Shown here: positions 1-8,870 of the stretch, one piece after another
Layout of the letters: each line of letters starts with the position of its first letter
Numbering within the stretch: the first letter of the stretch is position 1
Assembly (NCBI GenBank): GCA_019635875.1
Contig: JAHBYP010000005.1
Location: forward strand, 186,001-250,000
DNA: 64,000 nt
Origin: Alphaproteobacteria bacterium
GTDB lineage: Bacteria; Pseudomonadota; Alphaproteobacteria; Reyranellales; Reyranellaceae
Reading direction: 5' to 3'
Notes under the pieces: model-generated
Told to the model about the DNA's origin: nothing
Databases searched by the model: none
Seen by the model: the letters and a program-made list of their open reading frames with translations, nothing else
Program-made: the position numbers and the translations under genes

Positions 1-213
1 GGCTGCGAGGAGCATCGCGCGATCTTCCGCGCGCTGGCCGCCGGCGAGCGCGCCAAGGCGGTAAAGGCGATGAGCCAGCATCTGTCGCTGGTCGAGACCC
101 GCCTGCGCCCGCTGATCGCCGCCGAGGAGGCGCCCTCGGTCGACGACATCCTGATCGAGGAAGTCGCCGCCTGGCGCCGCGCCCGCGAGGAGACGGAGTC
201 CTTGCGCGCCTGA
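1..213 (+). CDS. GntR/FadR-family transcriptional regulator, C-terminal fragment
   Basis: The frame is open from base 1 to a TGA at 211-213 and gives the last 70 residues of a protein whose start lies outside the window. The fragment opens with an EEHRAIFRALAAGE stretch followed by MSQHLSLVETRL. This matches the last helices of the FCD ligand-binding domain of GntR/FadR regulators, where an EH.AI..A...GD pattern precedes a metal-binding histidine helix. The DNA-binding half is not visible. It sits 91 bases upstream of the molybdenum hydroxylase and hydantoinase genes on the same strand and may regulate them; that is inference from position. Confidence 0.7.
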   Translation, partial: GCEEHRAIFRALAAGERAKAVKAMSQHLSLVETRLRPLIAAEEAPSVDDILIEEVAAWRRAREETESLRA

Positions 214-216
214 TCT

Positions 217-292
217 TTGGGCGCGCCGGCGTCCCGCCGGCAGGCGGCGCTTGGCGCCGCCATCATGAGCCGGCGAGACGCCGGCGCTCCCA
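217..292. repeat. Family E intergenic palindrome, copy 1
   Basis: Each arm is a GCCGGCG-type palindrome (GCGCCGGCGTCCCGCCGGC on the left, its near complement on the right) around a second hairpin, GGCGGCGC TT GGCGCCGCC. A nearly identical copy lies at 47049-47123. It lies between the GntR fragment and the molybdenum hydroxylase gene. Confidence 0.85.
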
Positions 293-304
293 AGAGGACG
301 AAGA

Positions 305-2671
305 TTGACTAGACTGGCCTCCGCCCAGCCATCGCCAGGGAACCCCGTAGTGCCGGATCAATACCAGGGTCAGTCGCTCAGTCGCCTCGAGGATGCGCGG
401 TTTCTTACCGGCCGCGGGTCCTACGTCGCCAACGCGATTCCTCACGGGTGCCTGCACGCCCATGTGCTGCGCTCGCCGCATGGTCACGCACGCATCGACC
501 GGCTCGACGCCGGCGCCGCGCGCCGGCTGCCGGGCGTCGCCGCGATCTACACCGAGGCCGACCTCGCCGCCGACGGCATCGGCAACCTGCCCTGCGCCGC
601 GGCGATCGAGTTCGTCGAGAAGCTGATCGTGCCGCCGCGTCCGGCGCTGGCCAAGGACGTGGTGCGCCATGTCGGCGATCCGGTGGCCTGCATCATCGCC
701 GAGACGGTCGAAGCGGCCATCGAGGCGGCCGAGGCGATAGAGGTCGACTACACGCCGCTGCCCTCCGTCGTCGACGCCGCCGCCGCGCTGGCGCCTGATG
801 CGCCGCGACTGTGGCCGCAGGTACCCGGCAACTCCGCCTATCTCTATCGTCGCGGCAACAAGGAGGCGGTGGACCAGGCGATGGCGGCGGCGAAGCACAT
901 CGTCGCCGCCGATCTGCTCAACAGCCGCGTCGTGGTCGCGCCGATCGAGACGCGCGCGGCGATCGCCACCTACGACGCGGCGCAGGATCGCATGCACCTG
1001 ATCCTGACCGGCCAGGGCGTGCACGGCATCCGCCGCCAGCTCGCCGAGTCGGTCTTCCGAATCCCGCCGGATCGCCTGCGCGTGAGCGCGCCGGATGTCG
1101 GCGGCGGCTTCGGCATGAAGAACTTCGTCTATCCGGAATGGGTGCACGTGCTCTACGCCGCGCGCAAACTGCGACGGCCGGTGCGCTGGGTGTCGGAGCG
1201 TGTCGAGGATTTCCTGACCTCGGCGCAGGGCCGCGATTTCCGCGCGCGGGCGCGCCTGGCGCTCGACGAGGCCGGCCGCTTCCTCGCGCTCGATGTGCAG
1301 GCGATCGCCAACATGGGCGCGTACCTTTCCGGCAACGGTCCGGGAAGCTCGACCGTGTCGGCGGGTAACGCGATGGGCGGCGTCTATGCCATTCCCGCGG
1401 TGGCGATGGAGGTGCGCGGCGCCTTCACCAACACGCCGCCGATCGACGCCTATCGCGGCGCCGGCAAGCCCGAGGCCAACTATCTCATCGAGCGCCTTGT
1501 CGATCAGGCGGCCGAGCAGACCGGCATCGACGCCGTCGAGCTCAGGCGGCGCAACCTGATCGCGACCTTCCCGCATCGCACGCCCACGGGCATGCAGATC
1601 GACGGCGGCCGCTTCGTCGCCAACCTCGACGATGCGCTGCGCGTCGCCGACCGGCAGGGCTTCGAGGCGCGCCGCAAGCGCTCGGCGGCGACCGGGATGC
1701 TGCGCGGCTGGGGCCTGTCGTGCTTCCTCGAGACGGCGCGCGGCGCGCCGGGTGAGGTGGCGCGTGTCTCGTTCGACGCCGACGGCGGCGTGAGCCTGGC
1801 GCTGGGCACAATGTCGAACGGCCAGGGACACGAGACGACTTACCCGCAGGTCGCCGCTGACATGCTGGGCCTGCCGATCGAGACTTTTCGATACCGCCAG
1901 GGTGACACCGACCTGCTGCCCAGCGGCAACGGCCACGGCGGCGCACGTTCGATGCAGATGGGCGGCACCGCGCTGGTGATGGCGATCGAGGCGGTGCTCG
2001 AGAAAGGCCGGCGCATCGCCGCGCATCTGCTGCAGGCGCCGGTCGAGGGCGTGCGCTTCGTCGAGGGACGCTTCATCGTCGATGGCACGGACCGCGGCAT
2101 CGGCCTGCTCGACGTGGCGGCGGCCGCGCGCGATGCCGCCAACCTGCCGGAAGGCGTGACGCCGGGGCTCGATGTCCTGGCCAACAATTCCAGTGACCGC
2201 TTCGACTTCCCCAATGGCTGCCACGTCGCCGAAGTCGAGATCGATCCGGAAACCGGCGCGGTGCGGCTCGATCGCTACACCCTGGTCGATGACTACGGCC
2301 GCCTGCTCAATCCCATGCTGACCCTCGGCCAGGTGCATGGCGGCCTCGCGCAGGGCATCGGCCAGGCGATGCTCGAGCACACCGTCTTCGACAGCGACAG
2401 CGGCCAGATGCTGAGCGCCTCGTTCATGGACTATGCCCTGCCGCGTGCCGCCGACCTGCCGAGCTTCGCCGGACATCTCGATCCGTCAGCGCCCACCGCA
2501 TCGAACCTGCTGGGCGTGAAGGGCGCCGGCCAGGCCGGTTGCATGTCGGCGCCACAGACGATCATGAGCGCCATCCTCGACGCGTTGCGGCCGCTGGGCG
2601 TGAAACACCTCGATATGCCCGCCACGCCGCAGGCCGTGTGGCAGGCGATCCGCGCGGCGCGCTCATCATGA
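305..2671 (+). CDS. Xanthine dehydrogenase/CoxL-family molybdopterin-binding subunit
   Basis: This 788-residue protein has the layout of the large subunit of molybdenum hydroxylases: an N-terminal a/b hammerhead domain (about residues 25-140), then the two molybdopterin-binding domains. GGGFGMK at 266-272 and AYRGAGKPE from 382 match the cofactor-binding segments; the AYRGAG form is that of form II CoxL-like enzymes and not CO dehydrogenase proper. Near the C terminus the usual KG.GE.G motif, whose Glu is the catalytic base, reads KGAGQAG, with Gln at 743. No [2Fe-2S] or FAD subunit follows, so partners must lie upstream or elsewhere. The start is a TTG at 305; the substrate is unknown. Hydantoinase genes follow on the same strand, suggesting hydroxylation of an N-heterocycle. 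Confidence 0.88.
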   Translation: MTRLASAQPSPGNPVVPDQYQGQSLSRLEDARFLTGRGSYVANAIPHGCLHAHVLRSPHGHARIDRLDAGAARRLPGVAAIYTEADLAADGIGNLPCAAAIEFVEKLIVPPRPALAKDVVRHVGDPVACIIAETVEAAIEAAEAIEVDYTPLPSVVDAAAALAPDAPRLWPQVPGNSAYLYRRGNKEAVDQAMAAAKHIVAADLLNSRVVVAPIETRAAIATYDAAQDRMHLILTGQGVHGIRRQLAESVFRIPPDRLRVSAPDVGGGFGMKNFVYPEWVHVLYAARKLRRPVRWVSERVEDFLTSAQGRDFRARARLALDEAGRFLALDVQAIANMGAYLSGNGPGSSTVSAGNAMGGVYAIPAVAMEVRGAFTNTPPIDAYRGAGKPEANYLIERLVDQAAEQTGIDAVELRRRNLIATFPHRTPTGMQIDGGRFVANLDDALRVADRQGFEARRKRSAATGMLRGWGLSCFLETARGAPGEVARVSFDADGGVSLALGTMSNGQGHETTYPQVAADMLGLPIETFRYRQGDTDLLPSGNGHGGARSMQMGGTALVMAIEAVLEKGRRIAAHLLQAPVEGVRFVEGRFIVDGTDRGIGLLDVAAAARDAANLPEGVTPGLDVLANNSSDRFDFPNGCHVAEVEIDPETGAVRLDRYTLVDDYGRLLNPMLTLGQVHGGLAQGIGQAMLEHTVFDSDSGQMLSASFMDYALPRAADLPSFAGHLDPSAPTASNLLGVKGAGQAGCMSAPQTIMSAILDALRPLGVKHLDMPATPQAVWQAIRAARSS

Positions 2672-2685
2672 CGCTCTTCTCTTCA

Positions 2686-2810
2686 CTCCCTCTCCCCGCA
2701 AGCGAAGAGAGGGTTGGGGTGAGGGGCTGCGCCAAGTGGCGCACCGCCGCCCTGCGCAACTTGAGACTCCCCCTCACCCCGACCCTCTCCCCGCGCGCGG
2801 GGAGAGGGAG
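2686..2810. repeat. Family A intergenic palindrome, copy 1
   Basis: A left hairpin (CCCTCTCCCC with a degenerate partner) and TTGGGGTGAGGGGC are mirrored by CCCCTCACCCC and a right hairpin CTCTCCCCGCGCGCGGGGAG. The right arm ends in GGGAGA a few bases 5' of the hyuA ATG at 2819, so it supplies that gene's ribosome binding site. Fills the gap between the molybdenum hydroxylase and hyuA genes. Confidence 0.9.
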
Positions 2811-2818
2811 ATAGAAGC

Positions 2819-4885
2819 ATGACCGGCACCTCCACCCGCCTCGCCGTCGATATCGGCGGCACCTTTACCGATCTCGTGCTCGACCTCGGTGGACCGACCC
2901 TTTCCGCCAAGGTGCTCACCACGCACGACGCGCCGGAGCGCGGCGTCCTGGAAGGAACCGCCGTGGTGCTGAAGCAGGCCGGGCTGAAGCCCGCCGATCT
3001 CGGCCTGATCATCCACGGCACCACCTTGATCACCAACGCCCTGATCGAGCGCAAGGGTGCGCGCACCGCGCTGGTGACCACCGAGGGCTTCCGCGATTCG
3101 CTGGAGATCGCCTACGAGCATCGCTTCGAGCAGTACGACATCTACATGGAGCGGCCCGAGCCGCTGGTGCCGCGGCCACTGCGCTACGAGGTCGCCGAGC
3201 GCATGGCGGCCGACGGCTCGGCGCTGCTGGCGATGGACGAGGCCGCCGTCGAGCGTCTCGCAGACCGCCTCGTCGCCGACGGCATCGAGGCGGTGGCAAT
3301 CTGCTTCCTGCACGCCTACCAGAACGACGCGCACGAGCGGCGCGCGCGGCAGATCATCGCCAGGCGCATCCCGGAGGCGGTGATCGCGATCTCCAGCGAG
3401 GTCTGCCCGGAGATCCGCGAGTACGAGCGCACGTCGACGACCGTCGCCAACGCCTATGTGCTGCCGGTGGTCGAGAGCTACCTGCGCCGGCTCGAGCAGG
3501 GCTTCCGCGATCTCGGCTCGAGCGCGCCTCTGCTGATGATCATGTCCTCCGGCGGCATCACCACCATCGAGACCGCGCGCCGCTTCCCGGTGCGGCTGGC
3601 CGAGTCGGGGCCGGCGGGCGGCGTGGTCATGGCGCTGGGCGTGGCGGCGCAGAACGGCATCGCCAAGGCGCTCAGCTTCGACATGGGCGGCACGACGGCC
3701 AAGATCACGCTGATCGACGACCTGCGCCCGCAATACAGCCGGCATTTCGAGGTGGCGCGCGCCGCACGCTTCGTGAAGGGCAGCGGCATTCCCGTACGCA
3801 TCCCGGTGATCGACATGGTCGAGATCGGCGCCGGCGGCGGCTCGATCGCGCGCACCGACGCGCTGGGCCGCATCACCGTCGGACCCGACAGCGCCGGCTC
3901 GGTGCCCGGCCCCGCCTCCTATGGCCGCGGCGGCACCCTGCCCACGGTCACCGACGCCGACCTGCTGCTGGGCTGGCTCGACCCGCGCGGCTTCGCCGGC
4001 GGCCATATCGAGCTGACGCCGTCGGCCGCCGAGAGCGCCGTCGAGTCCTTCGTCGGCAGCAAGGTCGGGCTGGAACGCACGCGCGCCGCCTACGGCATCG
4101 CCGAGCTGGTGACCGAGACCATGGCCAGCGCCGCGCGCGTGCACGCGGTCGAGAACGGCAAGGACATGGTCGGCCGCACGCTGATCGCCTTCGGCGGCGC
4201 GGCGCCGCTGCACGCCGCGCGGCTGGCGCAGAAGCTGGGCATCGGCCGCGTCGTGATTCCCGTCGGCGCCGGCGTCGGCTCGGCGCATGGCTTCCTGCAG
4301 GCGCCGATCTCCTACGAAGTCGTGCGCTCGCGGCTCGTGTCGCTCGCCGCCTACGATGCGGCGTTCGTCACGGAGCTCTTCGCCTCGATGCGCGCGGAAG
4401 CCGAGGGCGTCGTGCGCCTGGGCGCGCCCGACGCCGCCCTGCACGAAGAGCGCACCGCCTATATGCGCTATCGCGGCCAGGGCCACGAGGTGCGCGTGCC
4501 GATCGCCGACACCTCGTCCGAGACCCTGCGGCTGGCCTTCGAGGACGTCTACCGCGCGCTCTATGGCCGCATCATCCCCAAGCTCGAGATCGAGGTGGTG
4601 AGCTGGACCTTGTCGCTCAGCGAAGCGCGCAGCCTGCCGGGGCGCGAGCCGTCGGTCGCCGCGAAGCCCGCACCGGCGCGCAACGGCACGCGCGCGCTGA
4701 TCGACCCGGTCAGCGGCATGCCTGTCGATGCCGGCGTCTATGCCCGCGACACGCTGGCGCCGGGCGCACCGGTTCAGGGCCCGGCGATCATCGCCGAGTC
4801 GGAGACGTCGACGCTCGTTCCACAGGGCTTCACCGCCACGCTCAACGGCGCGGGCCACGTGGTCGTCGAAAGGAACGCGGCATGA
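2819..4885 (+). CDS. hyuA: Hydantoinase/oxoprolinase family protein, HyuA-type subunit
   Basis: The 688-residue product begins with the family's N-terminal phosphate-binding motif (LAVDIGGTFTDLVL, about residues 8-21), followed by the conserved HGTT.ITNAL.ER.GA segment and the SGPAGG and FDMGGTTAK motifs of the central domain. These are features of the ATP-dependent hydantoinase A/5-oxoprolinase family, which opens hydantoin, N-methylhydantoin, oxoproline or related lactam rings with a HyuB partner. Length is normal for the stand-alone A subunit. hyuB follows after a repeat-filled gap of 163 bases. The exact substrate cannot be read from sequence; acetone-carboxylase-like members share the fold. 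Confidence 0.9.
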   Translation: MTGTSTRLAVDIGGTFTDLVLDLGGPTLSAKVLTTHDAPERGVLEGTAVVLKQAGLKPADLGLIIHGTTLITNALIERKGARTALVTTEGFRDSLEIAYEHRFEQYDIYMERPEPLVPRPLRYEVAERMAADGSALLAMDEAAVERLADRLVADGIEAVAICFLHAYQNDAHERRARQIIARRIPEAVIAISSEVCPEIREYERTSTTVANAYVLPVVESYLRRLEQGFRDLGSSAPLLMIMSSGGITTIETARRFPVRLAESGPAGGVVMALGVAAQNGIAKALSFDMGGTTAKITLIDDLRPQYSRHFEVARAARFVKGSGIPVRIPVIDMVEIGAGGGSIARTDALGRITVGPDSAGSVPGPASYGRGGTLPTVTDADLLLGWLDPRGFAGGHIELTPSAAESAVESFVGSKVGLERTRAAYGIAELVTETMASAARVHAVENGKDMVGRTLIAFGGAAPLHAARLAQKLGIGRVVIPVGAGVGSAHGFLQAPISYEVVRSRLVSLAAYDAAFVTELFASMRAEAEGVVRLGAPDAALHEERTAYMRYRGQGHEVRVPIADTSSETLRLAFEDVYRALYGRIIPKLEIEVVSWTLSLSEARSLPGREPSVAAKPAPARNGTRALIDPVSGMPVDAGVYARDTLAPGAPVQGPAIIAESETSTLVPQGFTATLNGAGHVVVERNAA

Positions 4886-4903
4886 GCGCGCTTCTCGTCT
4901 CTT

Positions 4904-5028
4904 CTCCCTCTCCCCGCGAGCGGGGAGAGGGTTGGGGTGAGGGGCTGCATCGAGTGGCGCACCACCATTCTGCGCAACCACAATCAACCCCTCACCCCGA
5001 CCCTCTCCCCGCTCGCGGGGAGAGGGAG
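4904..5028. repeat. Family A intergenic palindrome, copy 2
   Basis: Near-identical to the copy at 2686-2810: two terminal hairpins of the CTCTCCCCGC/GCGGGGAG type face each other across an inner TTGGGGTGAGGGGC/CCCCTCACCCC inverted repeat. The right end runs into GAGAGGGAGGA, 20 bases 5' of the hyuB ATG. Confidence 0.92.
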
Positions 5029-5048
5029 GAAGAGCTGGAGATGAACCC

Positions 5049-6713
5049 ATGAACAACCGTCTGGGCGAGATCGAGAGCCAGGTGCTGTGGAACCGCCTGA
5101 TCTCCGTCGTCGAGGAGCAGGCGCTGACCCTGGTGCGTACCGCCTTCTCCACCGCGGCGCGCGAGGCCGGCGACATCTCCGCCGGTGTCTTCGATCGCCA
5201 GGGACGCATGGTGGCGCAGGCGGTCACCGGCACGCCGGGTCATGTGAACACCATGGCGCGCGCGGTCCGGCATTTCCTCGACGCATTTCCGATCGAGACG
5301 CTGAAGGCCGGCGACGTGCTGATCACCAACGATCCATGGAAGGGCACCGGGCATCTCTTCGATCTCACCGTCGTCAGCCCGACCTTCAAGGACGGCAGGG
5401 CGGTGGCGCTGTTCGCCAGCACCACGCATGTCGTCGACATCGGCGGCATCGGCGCGAGCCCGTCGGGAAGGCAGGTCTATCACGAGGGCCTGCAGATCCC
5501 GCTGATGTACCTGGCGCGCGAAGGCAGGATGAACGAGGACCTGCTGGGCATCGTGCGCGCCAATGTGCGCGAGCCGGTGCAGGTGGTGGGCGACATCTAC
5601 GGGCTGGCCGCCTGCAACGACACCGGCAGCGCGCGGCTGATCGAGATGATGGAGGAGTTCGGGCTGAGCGACATCGAGGAGCTCAGCGAGACCATCATCG
5701 GCCGCTCCCGGCAGGCCATGGTCGAGGCAATATCCAAGCTGCCGCGCGGCAGCTGGAGCGCCAGCATGACCGTCGACGGCTTCGAGGCGCCGGTCGAGCT
5801 GAAGGGCACGCTGACGATCGAGGCCGACGTCGTCAAGGTCGACTACACCGGCACGTCGGGGATCTCGAGCTACGCCATCAACTGCCCGTTCTGCTACACC
5901 GACGCCTACACGGCCTTCGGCGTGAAGTGCGCCATCGCGCCGTGGATCCCCAACAACGCCGGCACGCTCGACTCGATCGTCGTCAGCGCGCCGGAGGGCT
6001 GCATCCTCAACGCGCCGCATCCGGCCGCGGTCTATGCCCGCTCGGTGCTGGGCCACATGCTGCCGGACATCGTCTTCGGCTGCCTCGACCAGGCGATCCC
6101 CGAGACGTTTCCCGCCGAGGGCACGTCCTCGCTGTGGAACCTCTCGCTGGTGGCGGCGCACGGCCAGACCGGCCATGCGTCCGAGATCAAGACGCCGTTC
6201 AACGTCACCACCTTCCATTCCGGCGGCGTCGGCGCGCGGCCGCATCTCGACGGGCTGTCGGCGACGCCCTTCCCCAGCGGCGTGCGCAACGTGCCGGTGG
6301 AAGTCACGGAGTCGATCACGCCCATTGTTGTTTGGCGCAAGGAGCTGCGCGCCGATTCCGGCGGCGCAGGCCGGCAGCGCGGCGGGCTGGGCCAGGTGAT
6401 GGAGGTCAGCAACCGCGAGGCCTCGCCGATGGGCGTCTTCCACCGCTTCGAGCGCGTGAAGTATCCCGCACGCGGCCGCGCCGGCGGCAGGGACGGCGCC
6501 ACCGGCTTGCTCAGGCTGAAATCAGGCAGGGAATTTCCCGAGAAAGGCCTGCACATTGTCCCGCCCGGCGACCGGATCATCATCGAGATGCCCGGCGGCG
6601 GCGGCTACGGCGATCCGGGTGCGCGCGACCCCAGGCTCGTGGCGCGCGACGTCGAATACGGCCTGGTCAGCCCCGAGGCGGCGCGCGCGATCTACGGCTT
6701 CAAGGGGACGTAA
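5049..6713 (+). CDS. hyuB: Hydantoinase/oxoprolinase family protein, HyuB-type subunit
   Basis: This 554-residue protein is of normal length for hydantoinase B. It has the characteristic N-terminal stretch (VVEEQALTLVRTAFSTAAREAGDISAG in outline), the ITNDPWKGTGHL motif near residue 95, and the glycine-rich GGGGYGDP C-terminal signature near 517. Together with HyuA it should form the ATP-dependent ring-opening amidohydrolase complex in the cytoplasm. The ATG at 5049 is preceded by GAGGAAGAG and GGAG, so the start is well supported. It lies downstream of hyuA on the same strand, probably in one transcript with the molybdenum hydroxylase gene. Confidence 0.9.
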   Translation: MNNRLGEIESQVLWNRLISVVEEQALTLVRTAFSTAAREAGDISAGVFDRQGRMVAQAVTGTPGHVNTMARAVRHFLDAFPIETLKAGDVLITNDPWKGTGHLFDLTVVSPTFKDGRAVALFASTTHVVDIGGIGASPSGRQVYHEGLQIPLMYLAREGRMNEDLLGIVRANVREPVQVVGDIYGLAACNDTGSARLIEMMEEFGLSDIEELSETIIGRSRQAMVEAISKLPRGSWSASMTVDGFEAPVELKGTLTIEADVVKVDYTGTSGISSYAINCPFCYTDAYTAFGVKCAIAPWIPNNAGTLDSIVVSAPEGCILNAPHPAAVYARSVLGHMLPDIVFGCLDQAIPETFPAEGTSSLWNLSLVAAHGQTGHASEIKTPFNVTTFHSGGVGARPHLDGLSATPFPSGVRNVPVEVTESITPIVVWRKELRADSGGAGRQRGGLGQVMEVSNREASPMGVFHRFERVKYPARGRAGGRDGATGLLRLKSGREFPEKGLHIVPPGDRIIIEMPGGGGYGDPGARDPRLVARDVEYGLVSPEAARAIYGFKGT

Positions 6714-6783
6714 CGCCGGGACGCCACGCGTGCTAGACTCGCTCCGCGTGCGGCACGACCGGCCGCATGCGGCGGAGGTGGCG

Positions 6784-7725
6784 ATGGCGTCATGGGACGG
6801 ACGACGCGACTTGACGGCGGGCCTGCCGCGCCGGGCGCTGCTGGCCGGCATCGGCGCCGCGGCGGCGATCCCCTCGTTCGCGCGCGCCTCCGCTCCCTGC
6901 CCGGAGGAGCTCGACCGCCACGTGGCGATGCACCAGTACCGCCTGCAGTACCAGTCATGGTCCGGCCTGGTGCCGCGCGGTACTGGCACAGTGGCGGGCC
7001 AGAGCCAGCACTTCATCTCCCATTGCGTGCGCAACGCCTCTTCCACCGTGGTCTTCGTCGACTGGAAGGGAGCCGGGCTCGCCGGTTACGCCGACAACAC
7101 CAGCCCGATGTTCGGCTATCGCACCTACAGCCACGGCGAGTTCACGCGCGAGGCGGCCGTGCTGTGGTACGGCAGCCGGCCGACCGACCGCGACACCGAC
7201 ATCGCCATTCCGAGCCGCGCGGCGATCGGCTTCGACGCGCCGCACTCCAGCACCGGCGCCTTCAACCTGCCCAGCGAGGCGATGGTGCGCGCCGCGTGGA
7301 GCGGCAGCATCGGCGCCGATGAGGGCCTCGCCAACCTGCGGGCGCGGGCCGAGAAGACCGCCGCCGCCGAGTTCATGCGCGTCAGCCTGTGGTTCTCGGT
7401 CACCGTCGAGAAGGGCGACCGGGCCGAGGCGCCGGCGCGCGCCAACTATCACGGCTCCTGCACCATCGACACGCGAGGCAATGCGCTCACCGATCTGTTC
7501 GGGCTGCGCATCGGCAGCGCCGCGCACCACCGCGCGATCTTCGGCTCGGCGGCGCCGCGCGCCCTGCCCGGCGGCCGAGGCCGGGTGTCCGACGAGTTCG
7601 GCGCCAGCGTCGATCTCGAGGCGCGCACGCCCGCCGCGCTCCTGCTGCAGCCGGCGCGCCTGATGATCGTCGGCCCCGACGGCACGACGCCGATCGCCAG
7701 CATCGGTATCGGCGTCATCGCCTAG
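6784..7725 (+). CDS. Secreted protein of unknown function
   Basis: The 313-residue product (from ATG 6784) begins with a basic stretch and a hydrophobic segment, LPRRALLAGIGAAAAIPSF, ending ARASA. This reads as a Tat-like or Sec signal peptide with cleavage near residue 37. The rest is soluble and rich in Ala, Gly and Ser, with no motif I recognise; CPEELDRH near the mature N terminus and SHCVRNASSTVVFVDWKG are its most distinctive stretches. Possible alternative starts upstream in the same frame would overlap hyuB. It follows hyuB by 70 bases on the same strand, so co-transcription is possible but its role in the pathway is not indicated. Confidence 0.65.
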   Translation: MASWDGRRDLTAGLPRRALLAGIGAAAAIPSFARASAPCPEELDRHVAMHQYRLQYQSWSGLVPRGTGTVAGQSQHFISHCVRNASSTVVFVDWKGAGLAGYADNTSPMFGYRTYSHGEFTREAAVLWYGSRPTDRDTDIAIPSRAAIGFDAPHSSTGAFNLPSEAMVRAAWSGSIGADEGLANLRARAEKTAAAEFMRVSLWFSVTVEKGDRAEAPARANYHGSCTIDTRGNALTDLFGLRIGSAAHHRAIFGSAAPRALPGGRGRVSDEFGASVDLEARTPAALLLQPARLMIVGPDGTTPIASIGIGVIA

Positions 7726-7751
7726 AGCAGCGAGCGAAGATTCGAAGTCAC

Positions 7752-7839
7752 CTGTCATCCCGAGCGCAGCGAGGGATCCAGGCCGACCGTGGATCCCTCG
7801 CTGCGCTACAGGGGCCGCGGACGGCCCCGGGGATGACAG
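7752..7839. repeat. Family C intergenic palindrome, copy 1 (with an inserted hairpin)
   Basis: CTGTCATCCCGAGCGCAGCG, AGGGATCCAGG and the mirrored GGATCCCTCGCTGCGC form the usual family C palindrome. This copy carries an extra GGGGCCG CGGA CGGCCCC hairpin before the closing GGGATGACAG. It lies between two convergent genes (the secreted unknown and the ketopantoate-reductase-like gene). Confidence 0.9.
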
Positions 7840-7865
7840 TTGCGTTTATTTTGTCGCTCGCCACG

Positions 7866-8852
7866 CTACGGCGCATACAGCCCCTTCGACGCCGCCAGGC
7901 TGACGCACAGCGATTCGATGGCGTCGAGCGTCGGCGTCTCGAGGCCGGCGCTGCGCGCGAAGGCCAGCGGCGCGCGCACGATGGCCTCGACCTCCATCGG
8001 CCGGCCGTATTCGTAGTCCTGCAGGATCGACGGCCGGTGATCGGGATAGACGCGGCCGGGCCCGTAGCGCTTGTCCGGCGAATCGTCGAGCACCACGCCG
8101 TGCGCCGCGGCGACCGCCAGCGCCTCGGCATGCGCGCGCCGTACCAGGCGATTGACCATCGGCGTCGCCTGGATGGTGTTGGGCTGGCCGAGGATCAGGC
8201 AGACGGTCGAGCCGGTGAGGTTGGCCATCAGCTTGTGCCAGACGTCGTAGCGGATGTCGCGCGTCGGCGGCGAGGCGATGCCGGCTCCGATCAGCGTGGC
8301 GCGCAGGCGATCGATGCGCGCGCTCTGGCGGTCGTCGGTCTCGCCGATCCACAGCACGTTGCGCTCGGGCGAAATGTTCAGAACCACGCCGGGCTCGATG
8401 ACGTGGTTGGACGAGGTGACCACGGCGCCCACCGCGCGCTCGTAGCCGACAGCGCGGGCCAGCGCGCCGCCGGGATCGAGGCGCGACAGATCCGGCGCCG
8501 GCGGGCGCGAGGCGCCCAGCCCGTGGCCGTACCACCAGGGAATGCCGTTCTGCACGAAGAGCACCGGCGTGTCGGCGCGCAGCAGCGGACCGATGGTCTC
8601 GGCGATCGCCGGCAGGCTGCAGGCCTTCATCGTCACCAGCACCGCATCCTGCGGACCGAGCCCGGCCGGACGGTCGCTGGCCGCGACCTGCACGACGTGG
8701 CGCTGATCGCCGCTGATCATCGTCAGACCGCGCGCCCTGATCGCCTCGAGGTGCGGGCCGCGCACCACGACCGACACCTCGTTGCCGGACAGCGCCAGGC
8801 GCGTGGCGAAATTGCCGCCGATCGAGCCCGCCCCGAACACGCAGATCCGCAT
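7866..8852 (-). CDS. 2-dehydropantoate 2-reductase (ketopantoate reductase) family protein
   Basis: The 328-residue product starts with a Rossmann motif, CVFGAGSIGGNFA, then RGPHLEAIRARGL typical of ketopantoate reductases (ApbA/PanE). A central NGIPWW segment and the helix with VWHKLMANLTGS, carrying the conserved active-site Lys, also fit; the C-terminal domain ends in GRPMEVEAI. These enzymes reduce a 2-oxo acid with NADPH. Several paralogues usually exist, so a role in pantothenate synthesis is not assured; the active-site neighbourhood departs from classical PanE (NGIPWW where NG is usually followed by other residues). The ATG at 8852 is chosen because longer reading enters the adjacent repeat. 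Convergent with the upstream unknown gene. Confidence 0.85.
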   Translation of the reverse strand: MRICVFGAGSIGGNFATRLALSGNEVSVVVRGPHLEAIRARGLTMISGDQRHVVQVAASDRPAGLGPQDAVLVTMKACSLPAIAETIGPLLRADTPVLFVQNGIPWWYGHGLGASRPPAPDLSRLDPGGALARAVGYERAVGAVVTSSNHVIEPGVVLNISPERNVLWIGETDDRQSARIDRLRATLIGAGIASPPTRDIRYDVWHKLMANLTGSTVCLILGQPNTIQATPMVNRLVRRAHAEALAVAAAHGVVLDDSPDKRYGPGRVYPDHRPSILQDYEYGRPMEVEAIVRAPLAFARSAGLETPTLDAIESLCVSLAASKGLYAP

Positions 8853-8870
8853 GACTCTTGCCTTTCTCTC

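Noticed and set aside
263..2476. Long open frame on the minus strand opposite the molybdenum hydroxylase gene
   Set aside because: It lies entirely within the recognised gene, has a biased, Arg/Ala/His-rich composition and no family motif; a by-product of high GC.
2774..5233. Long minus-strand open frame opposite hyuA and spanning two repeats
   Set aside because: It runs through the palindromes with low-complexity peptides from the repeat and has no recognisable domain; the plus-strand genes are well supported.
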